In this document: piece after piece, positions 1 through 4,865 of the stretch
Layout of the letters: each line of letters starts with the position of its first letter
Position numbering within the stretch: position 1 is the first letter of the stretch
Origin: Alphaproteobacteria bacterium
GTDB lineage: Bacteria > Pseudomonadota > Alphaproteobacteria > Micropepsales > Micropepsaceae
DNA length: 6,892 nucleotides
Assembly (NCBI GenBank): GCA_947373775.1
Contig: CANBZE010000104.1
Span: forward strand, 1 to 6,892
Direction: 5' to 3'
The notes under the pieces: model-generated
Told to the model about the DNA's origin: nothing
Database searches by the model: none
The model's input: only the letters and a program-made list of their open reading frames with translations
Translations under genes and position numbers: made by a program

Positions 1-756
1 CGTGGCGATGCGCTGGAGGCGGCGGACCGGCTGAAATCCGACTTCATCAAGCATGTGTCGTATGAACTGCGCACGCCTTTGAACACCATCCTGGGGTTCT
101 CCGAGCATCTGGCGTCCGGTGTGCCGGGCGGGCTGAACGCCCAGCAGGAAGAATATGTCCAGGCCATCGTGCAGGGCGGCAACACGCTCAAGAGCCTGGT
201 CAACGACATTCTCGATTTGGCACTGGTGGAATCTGGCGCGCTGCGGCTGGAGCTGGAACGCATCGACCTCAACGAACTCATCACCGATATCGCCACCCAT
301 GCCCGCGAATGGGCCACCAAGATGGGCCTGTCGCTAAGCTTGGACGTGCCCGCCGATGCCGGCCGCTTCCTGGCCGATCCGCGCCGGCTACGCCAGATCG
401 TGTTCAACCTGTTGTCCAATTCCTTCAAGTACACCCCGCGCGGCGGCACCATCACCCTGTCGGCGAAGATCGTGGGCGAGGATGTGCAGATCGCGGTGGC
501 CGACAATGGCCCCGGCCTGTCGCCGGACGTGAAGGCCAATGTGTTCGAGCGCTTCTCGGCCAAGAGCCAGTCCGGCGCGCGCGCCGGCGCAGGACTCGGG
601 TTGGCGCTGGTCAACCGCTTTTTGGAACTGCATGACGGCTGGGTGGAAATCGAATCCGGCAACGGCACCCTGGTACGCTGCCACCTGCCCCGCCGCATTT
701 CCGATGGCGAGCCGCATCCCGAACACAGCACGGACCGGAAAACCGCTTACCTCTGA
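1..756 (+). CDS. divL: DivL-like histidine kinase-family pseudokinase (5' truncated)
   Basis: This is the C-terminal 251 residues of a sensor-kinase-like protein whose 5' end lies left of the window; frame 1 is open from base 1 to TGA at 754-756. A HisKA dimerisation helix contains SYELRTPL at residues 20-27, so Tyr21 (codon 61-63) sits where HisKA proteins carry the phospho-accepting His. The HATPase domain follows: N-box Asn136 and Asn140, a G1 box with Asp168-x-Gly170-x-Gly172, an F-box (VFERF, 181-185) and a G2 box GAGLGL at 196-201, so ATP binding looks intact. Tyr in this position is the hallmark of Caulobacter DivL, a pseudokinase that binds phosphorylated DivK and controls the CckA-ChpT-CtrA cell-cycle relay. 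The downstream tsaE-amgK-murU-addB order fits a divL locus as I recall it. The gene ends converging on, and overlapping by 10 nt, a small minus-strand gene. The alternative is another HWE/HisKA-like kinase that lost its His independently. The N-terminal PAS region is not visible. Confidence 0.83.
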   Translation, partial: RGDALEAADRLKSDFIKHVSYELRTPLNTILGFSEHLASGVPGGLNAQQEEYVQAIVQGGNTLKSLVNDILDLALVESGALRLELERIDLNELITDIATHAREWATKMGLSLSLDVPADAGRFLADPRRLRQIVFNLLSNSFKYTPRGGTITLSAKIVGEDVQIAVADNGPGLSPDVKANVFERFSAKSQSGARAGAGLGLALVNRFLELHDGWVEIESGNGTLVRCHLPRRISDGEPHPEHSTDRKTAYL

Positions 757-950
757 ACCATCAGCCGGTTGCGCACGACGACCAGGCCCAAACCGGCAAG
801 AGCGCCGACGGCGCCGGCGATCGCGCCCGGTACGATCAGGTACGCCTCAAGCTGGTAGCCGGCTTTGCGCAGCGGCGGCAGGCAGACGAACAAGGCAAGA
901 AAGACAAAACCCGCCAGCGCGCCCGCCCATTTCGGCCAGGGCTTGCTCAT
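747..950 (-). CDS. Small two-helix membrane protein, unrecognised
   Basis: A 67-residue reading frame from ATG (948-950) to TAA (747-749). I do not recognise a family. Two hydrophobic stretches are evident: about residues 8-27 (WAGALAGFVFLALFV and following) and 37-59 (rich in Gly and Ala, PGAIAGAVGALAGLG). The second has GxxxG spacing at Gly42/Gly46 and Gly49/Gly53, a common helix-packing pattern. Lys3 and Lys7 at the N-terminus and Arg60, Arg62 and Arg67 at the C-terminus suggest both ends face the cytoplasm, making an inner-membrane hairpin. Its ATG overlaps the ferredoxin stop as ATGA (947-950). That coupling and the well-formed membrane segments are the reasons to believe it is translated. 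A longer in-frame start exists near 1154, but that extension would lie entirely within the ferredoxin gene and reads as non-protein-like sequence. Its role could be a membrane anchor or partner for the ferredoxin/reductase, but that is inference from position only. Confidence 0.6.
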   Translation of the reverse strand: MSKPWPKWAGALAGFVFLALFVCLPPLRKAGYQLEAYLIVPGAIAGAVGALAGLGLVVVRNRLMVQR

Positions 951-1288
951 GCGTGCTGGGTCTTGGGCAAATGCAGCACGATGCCGTCCAGCTCTGGGCC
1001 CATGCGCAGTTGGCAGGACAGGCGGCTGGTGGATTTCACGTCGGGCGCGAAGTCCAGCATGGTTTCTTCCATGTCGCTCTTGGGCGGAAGCTTGGCCTGC
1101 CATTCCGGCGCGACATAGACTTGGCAGGTGGCGCAGGCGCAGGCCCCGCCGCAATCGGCATCGATGCCGGGGATCAAATGCTTGACCGCGCCTTCCATCA
1201 GCGACCAGCCCTCGGCCACTTCGACGGTGTGCGCCTTGCCGCTGGCTTCGGTGCCAGAATACTCAATGTAAGTGACCTTGTACTTCAC
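947..1288 (-). CDS. [2Fe-2S] ferredoxin, adrenodoxin/putidaredoxin type
   Basis: A 113-residue soluble electron carrier. Cluster ligands fit the vertebrate-type (adrenodoxin/putidaredoxin/Isc Fdx) pattern: Cys46-x5-Cys52-x2-Cys55, with the fourth at Cys92 in SCQLRM. An additional Cys50 lies inside the loop (CGGACACATC, 46-55), as in E. coli Isc ferredoxin, which also has a non-ligand Cys at this place. Gln56 follows the third ligand where His is common. The acidic stretch around residues 72-82 (DMEETMLDF) is where related ferredoxins dock their reductase. The start is GTG (1286-1288), overlapping the TGA of the upstream reductase as GTGA (1285-1288); the N-terminus MKYKVTYIEY is the expected first beta strand, so this start is convincing. 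It most likely takes electrons from the adjacent reductase and passes them to a P450, another oxygenase or Fe-S assembly; no acceptor is encoded here, so the final partner is unknown. Confidence 0.93.
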   Translation of the reverse strand: MKYKVTYIEYSGTEASGKAHTVEVAEGWSLMEGAVKHLIPGIDADCGGACACATCQVYVAPEWQAKLPPKSDMEETMLDFAPDVKSTSRLSCQLRMGPELDGIVLHLPKTQHA

Positions 1289-2493
1289 GCCATCTGCTTC
1301 ATGGGAATGGAGGTGTCGGCCAGGGTTTCGGCCGCGATTGTCTTGCCGTCGGCCACCAGCTTCTTGCCGATCATGTATTCGGGTGCGGCATTCACTGCCT
1401 CCACCGCCGCCACTGCGCCATCGCGCAAGTGGAAGACCGCGAACTTGCGCGCCGCGGGATCGCCCCGCAGCACCAGAGTATCGGTGGGACGTGCCAATCC
1501 CGCGATCTGCAGCTTGAGGTCATACTGGTCGGACCAGAACCACGGCACTTCGCTGTAGGTCTTGTGCTTGTCCACCATGCTCAGCGCCGCGTGCTTGGCC
1601 TGGTCGATGGCGTTCTGCACGCATTCCAGCCGGATTTCATGGCCTTCGCGCCCGACATGGCGGGTACAGTCGCCGGCAGACCAGATCTGGGGATCGCCGG
1701 TGCGGGCATTCTGATCCACCACGATGCCGTCGGTGCTGGCCAGCCCGGCGGCTACCGCCAGCTCGTCGCACGGCACCACGCCGATGCCGACCAGCACGAT
1801 GTCGGCGTCATAGGCCTTGCCGCCCGCGATGACGCGCTCGATCTTGTCCTTGCCTTCGAACGCTTCCACGCCCGTCTTCAGCATCAGCTTCACGCCGGCC
1901 TTTTTGTGCTCGCGCGCATAGAAATCCGACAGCAGCGGGGACACAGCGCGGGCCATCAGCCGGTCCATCGCCTCGAACACCGTCACGTCCAGACCGCGCT
2001 TGGCGCCGACCGCCGCCACTTCCAGCCCGATATAGCCGCCGCCGACGATGGCGATGCGTTTGCCCGCCTGGAACACGGCCTGCAACCCGTCCACATCGGC
2101 GATAGTCTTGAGATAATGCACCCCCGGCAGATCAGCACCGGGGCAGCGCAGCTTGCGCACCCGCGCACCGGTCGCCAGCAGCAGCTTGTCATAGGGCAGC
2201 TTCCTGCCGTCATTCAGTTCCACGATGCGTTCGGCGCGGTGAATCACCTTGGCGCTGGTGTTCAGGATCAGCTCGCAGCCGGCTTCGGCATAATAGGCGT
2301 CGGCCTTGAGGAACAGGCGCGCACGCTCGAACGTGCCCAGCAGATACGCCTTGGACAGCGGCGGGCGCTGATAGGGCGCATAGGCCTCGTCGCCCACCAT
2401 GGTGATGGGGCCGGCAAATCCTTCGGCGCGCAGCGACTGGACCGCCTGGGCACCTGCCTGTCCGGCGCCGATGATGACGATGTTCTCGGGCAT
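1285..2493 (-). CDS. FAD-dependent NAD(P)H ferredoxin reductase (putidaredoxin/rhodocoxin reductase type)
   Basis: A 402-residue flavoprotein, the normal length for putidaredoxin-reductase-type enzymes, which move electrons from NAD(P)H through FAD to a [2Fe-2S] ferredoxin. The FAD-binding Rossmann motif GAGQAG is at residues 9-14, followed by the family stretch PYQRPPLSK at 40-48. LLLATGA is at 104-110. A second dinucleotide fold has GGGYIG at 151-156 and an acidic Glu174 at the end of the next strand, which favours NADH over NADPH. The second FAD motif IWSAGDC is at 270-276. The C-terminal domain carries PWFWSDQYDLKLQIAG at 317-332, typical of this reductase clade (BphA4/CamA-like). ATG start at 2491-2493, with no strong Shine-Dalgarno upstream. 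It is the first gene of a three-gene minus-strand unit; its TGA overlaps the ferredoxin GTG, so the pair is surely co-translated. The physiological acceptor beyond the ferredoxin cannot be told from this window. Confidence 0.93.
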   Translation of the reverse strand: MPENIVIIGAGQAGAQAVQSLRAEGFAGPITMVGDEAYAPYQRPPLSKAYLLGTFERARLFLKADAYYAEAGCELILNTSAKVIHRAERIVELNDGRKLPYDKLLLATGARVRKLRCPGADLPGVHYLKTIADVDGLQAVFQAGKRIAIVGGGYIGLEVAAVGAKRGLDVTVFEAMDRLMARAVSPLLSDFYAREHKKAGVKLMLKTGVEAFEGKDKIERVIAGGKAYDADIVLVGIGVVPCDELAVAAGLASTDGIVVDQNARTGDPQIWSAGDCTRHVGREGHEIRLECVQNAIDQAKHAALSMVDKHKTYSEVPWFWSDQYDLKLQIAGLARPTDTLVLRGDPAARKFAVFHLRDGAVAAVEAVNAAPEYMIGKKLVADGKTIAAETLADTSIPMKQMA

Positions 2494-2591
2494 TTTTGAG
2501 CGATATTCCGTAATCCGGGCGCGGGGTTAGCACGGCGGTGGACAGGGTACAACCAAGCCCTTCCGGTGGCTCGAAGGCCGGGCTAAAAGCG
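2494..2591. promoter_or_regulatory. Divergent intergenic region between the reductase and tsaE
   Basis: A 98-nt gap between the divergent reductase and tsaE starts, the only place in the window where promoters for both transcription units can sit outside coding sequence. I could not find a convincing pair of -35/-10 boxes with 16-18 nt spacing in either direction, nor a clear CtrA-type TTAA-N7-TTAA site. Its promoter role is inferred from gene layout alone. Confidence 0.45.
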
Positions 2592-3059
2592 ATGGATATG
2601 GCCCAAACATCCGAGACTTTCCGGGAGGAATTCCCCCTGCCCGACCTGGATGCCACCGCGCGGTTGGGCAAGGCCATTGCGGGCGGCCTTTGTGTGGGCG
2701 ATGCCGTGGCGCTGTGGGGCGACCTGGGCGCCGGCAAGACGACCCTGGCGCGCGCCATCCTGCAGGCGCTGGGCGTAGCCGAAGACGTGCCAAGCCCGAC
2801 CTTCACCATCGTGCAGAGCTATGACACCGCCCCACCGGTGGCGCATTACGATCTGTATCGCCTGAAGAGCGCGCGGGAGATGCAGGAACTGGGCTTCGAG
2901 GACGCACTGGACCAGGGCGCCGTGCTGGTGGAGTGGCCCGAACGCGCGCCCGAAGCCTTGCCGGCCGAAGCGCTGCATGTGCGGCTAAGTCTCAGCGGCG
3001 ATGGCCGCGTGGCGAAGGTGACGGGACCGGGTCGCTGGGAAAGCGCTTTGCATGTCTGA
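2592..3059 (+). CDS. tsaE: TsaE, ATPase for tRNA t6A37 biosynthesis
   Basis: A 155-residue P-loop ATPase, a usual TsaE length. With TsaB and TsaD, TsaE is needed to make N6-threonylcarbamoyladenosine at position 37 of ANN-decoding tRNAs; its ATP hydrolysis resets the TsaBD complex. Numbering from ATG 2592: Walker A GDLGAGKTT at residues 43-51, the family motif SPTFTIV at 68-74, HYDLYRL at 85-91, and VEWPERAP at 113-120 near the C-terminal end of the core. An upstream in-frame GTG at 2538 would add 18 unconserved-looking residues, and another ATG lies at 2598; neither candidate has a strong Shine-Dalgarno, so the start is uncertain by a few codons. It is the first gene of the plus-strand cluster, and its last 8 nt overlap the start of the kinase gene. 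The family assignment is secure. Confidence 0.95.
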   Translation: MDMAQTSETFREEFPLPDLDATARLGKAIAGGLCVGDAVALWGDLGAGKTTLARAILQALGVAEDVPSPTFTIVQSYDTAPPVAHYDLYRLKSAREMQELGFEDALDQGAVLVEWPERAPEALPAEALHVRLSLSGDGRVAKVTGPGRWESALHV

Positions 3060-4152
3060 CCGCCAGCTTGCGATGGCCGACTTCCTGAAGCGGTCCGGCT
3101 GGGGCGACGCCACCGTCACGCCGCTGCCGGGCGATGCCTCCACCCGCCGCTATGCGCGGCTGGCGATGGCCGGGCGCAAGGCGATGCTGATGGACCAGCC
3201 GCAGGGCGCCGAAGCACCCACCGCACCGGTTGACGCCAGCGAAGAGGAACGGCGCACACTGGGCTACAACGCGTTGGCGCGACTGGCGGGCGCAGATTGC
3301 GCCCGGTTCGATGCGGCGGCGGCGTGGCTGCGCGCGCAAGGATTGGCGGCGCCGAACATCTACGCCGCCGACCACCGCCAAGGTTTTGTCATCCTGGAAG
3401 ACCTGGGGGATGCGCTGTTCGCCAATGTGCTGGCGGATGGCGGCAATGAAGAAGAATTGTACAAGGCCGCGGTCGAAGTGCTGGCCAAGATCCACGCCAG
3501 CGACGCGCCCGCAACGCTGGCGTCCGGCAAGCCGCTGTTCGCCTATGATCAGGCCGCGCTGGTGGCCGAGACCGACCTGCTGCCAGAATGGTATCTGCCG
3601 TTGGCGCTGGGCCGCAAAGCAACGAACGAGGAAGTGGAAGCACACCGCAAGCTGTGGCGTGCCGCACTGGCCGGGATCGGCGATGGCCGCCGCGTGTTCG
3701 TGCACCGCGACTATCATGCCGAGAATTTGCTGTGGCTGCCGGAGCGCGACGGCGTAGGACGGGTCGGGTTGATCGATTTCCAGGACGCGGTGGCGGGCAG
3801 TCCCGCCTATGATCTGATTTCGCTGACCAAGGATGCGCGGCGCACCGTGTCGCCGGAACTGGCGCAGATCGCTACCCGGCACTACCTCGCCGCCATGGCG
3901 GCGCAGGACATGGCGCTGGACGAAGAGGCTTTCCATCACGAAGTGTCGGTGATGGCGGCCCAGCGCACTGTCAAGATCGTGGGCATCTTCGCCCGCCTCT
4001 ACAAACGCGATGGCAAGCCGCGTTACCTCGCCTTCCTGCCGCGGTTGTGGACCTATCTGGAGCGTGACCTGGCCCATCCGGCGCTGGCCGACCTGCGCGC
4101 CTGGTATGACCGCGTGATCCCGGCAGACAAGCGCGCATTGGAGATCACGTGA
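3052..4152 (+). CDS. amgK: AmgK-type anomeric N-acetylmuramate/N-acetylglucosamine kinase
   Basis: A 366-residue kinase of the aminoglycoside-phosphotransferase (APH) fold. AmgK phosphorylates the anomeric carbon of MurNAc (and GlcNAc) released from peptidoglycan, feeding a recycling route that bypasses de novo, fosfomycin-sensitive UDP-MurNAc synthesis. Visible motifs: N-terminal LPGDASTRRYARL at 25-37 (nucleotide-loop region), the catalytic Brenner-type motif HRDYHAENLL at 218-227 with Asp220 as probable base, and the metal-binding LIDFQDA at 240-246. C-terminal helices include QRTVKIVGIFARL at 304-316, as in AmgK homologues. The ATG at 3052 lies inside the end of tsaE (8-nt overlap) with GGGA at 3037-3040 upstream. 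The next gene is a MurU-like uridylyltransferase, the following step of the same pathway, which is the main reason to prefer AmgK over a generic antibiotic phosphotransferase. Automatic annotation often calls such proteins aminoglycoside phosphotransferases; resistance should not be inferred from that name. Confidence 0.86.
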   Translation: MSDRQLAMADFLKRSGWGDATVTPLPGDASTRRYARLAMAGRKAMLMDQPQGAEAPTAPVDASEEERRTLGYNALARLAGADCARFDAAAAWLRAQGLAAPNIYAADHRQGFVILEDLGDALFANVLADGGNEEELYKAAVEVLAKIHASDAPATLASGKPLFAYDQAALVAETDLLPEWYLPLALGRKATNEEVEAHRKLWRAALAGIGDGRRVFVHRDYHAENLLWLPERDGVGRVGLIDFQDAVAGSPAYDLISLTKDARRTVSPELAQIATRHYLAAMAAQDMALDEEAFHHEVSVMAAQRTVKIVGIFARLYKRDGKPRYLAFLPRLWTYLERDLAHPALADLRAWYDRVIPADKRALEIT

Positions 4153-4865
4153 GCAAAGTCGCCGCCGCGATGATCATGGGCGCTGGGTTAGGCACCCGCA
4201 TGCGCCCCTTGACCGACGACCGGCCCAAGCCGCTGGTGATGGTGGGTGGCCAGAGCCTGATCGATCATTCCATCGACCGGCTGGTTTCGGCCGGAGTGAC
4301 GCGCATTGTCGTGAACCTGCACTACAAGGCGCAGATGCTGCGCGATCATTTGAGCAAGCGCCGGGATGCCGAGATCGTGTTTTCGGACGAGACCGCACAG
4401 CTGCTGGATACCGGCGGCGGCGTGGTCAAGGCGATGCCGCATTTCGCCGATGCGCCGTTCTTCATCATCAATTCCGATTCCATCTGGGTGGAAGGCAAGA
4501 CCGCCGCCCTGCCCGCCATGATTGCGGCCTGGGACGAACACCGCATGGACGGGCTGTTGCTGCTGGCGCAGATGCAGACTGCCCTGGGCTATGAAGGCAC
4601 CGGCGACTTCGCTCTGACGGCCGACAAGCATATCGTGCGCGCCCGTGATGCGGCCCCCCCGCTCTACGCATATCCCGGCGTGCAAATCGTGCATCCGCGC
4701 ATGTTCGAAGGCGCCCCCGCCGGGGCATTTTCCACCAACCTCATGTGGGACCGCGCCATCGGTGCGGACCGGTTGTCCGGCACTTTGCTGGACGGGGTTT
4801 GGATCCATGTCGGCACGCCCCAGGCCCGCGACGAGGCCGAAGCCTATTTAAAGGCGCCCGCTTGA
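4149..4865 (+). CDS. murU: MurU-type N-acetylmuramate alpha-1-phosphate uridylyltransferase
   Basis: A 238-residue sugar-1-phosphate nucleotidyltransferase with a single Rossmann-like NTP-transferase domain. MurU converts MurNAc-alpha-1-phosphate plus UTP to UDP-MurNAc, returning recycled cell-wall sugar to peptidoglycan synthesis. The signature loop GAGLGTRMRPLT is at residues 11-22, followed by RPKPLV at 25-30 with the expected Lys27. ETAQLLDTGGGV at 81-92 and INSDSIW at 107-113 (Asp110 the probable metal ligand) match the substrate site, and the C-terminus has WIHVGTPQARDEAEAYL. The start is GTG at 4149, overlapping the kinase stop as GTGA (4149-4152), with GGAG at 4140-4143 at good spacing. 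Its length is close to characterised MurU and much shorter than GlmU or GlgC, with no acyltransferase repeat. Other sugar-phosphate specificities are possible on sequence alone; the adjoining amgK makes MurU most likely. Confidence 0.88.
   Translation: MSKVAAAMIMGAGLGTRMRPLTDDRPKPLVMVGGQSLIDHSIDRLVSAGVTRIVVNLHYKAQMLRDHLSKRRDAEIVFSDETAQLLDTGGGVVKAMPHFADAPFFIINSDSIWVEGKTAALPAMIAAWDEHRMDGLLLLAQMQTALGYEGTGDFALTADKHIVRARDAAPPLYAYPGVQIVHPRMFEGAPAGAFSTNLMWDRAIGADRLSGTLLDGVWIHVGTPQARDEAEAYLKAPA

Noticed and set aside
741..770. Imperfect inverted repeat (AACCGCT with AGCCGGTT, about 15-nt loop) at the convergent gene ends
   Set aside because: Only about seven base pairs with a bulge, no T-run on either side, and it lies within coding sequence of both genes. 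This is too weak to call a terminator.
1429..2499. Plus-strand open frame (356 codons) opposite the reductase
   Set aside because: The minus strand encodes a complete, motif-bearing flavoprotein. The plus-strand frame is a compositional shadow.
2538..2591. Upstream GTG start extending TsaE by 18 residues
   Set aside because: The added residues are Gly/Ser/Pro-rich and do not resemble the start of TsaE proteins, and there is no ribosome-binding site suited to the GTG.
2992..4077. Minus-strand open frame (361 codons) opposite amgK
   Set aside because: The plus-strand kinase has catalytic motifs throughout. The antisense product is His/Gln/Arg-rich with no recognisable domain.
3052..4152. Aminoglycoside resistance phosphotransferase
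   Set aside because: The APH fold is shared, but the adjacent murU and the AmgK-like C-terminal motifs point to MurNAc/GlcNAc kinase.
4188..4808. Minus-strand open frame (206 codons) opposite murU
   Set aside because: It is antisense to a complete nucleotidyltransferase and has no supporting motif or ribosome-binding site.
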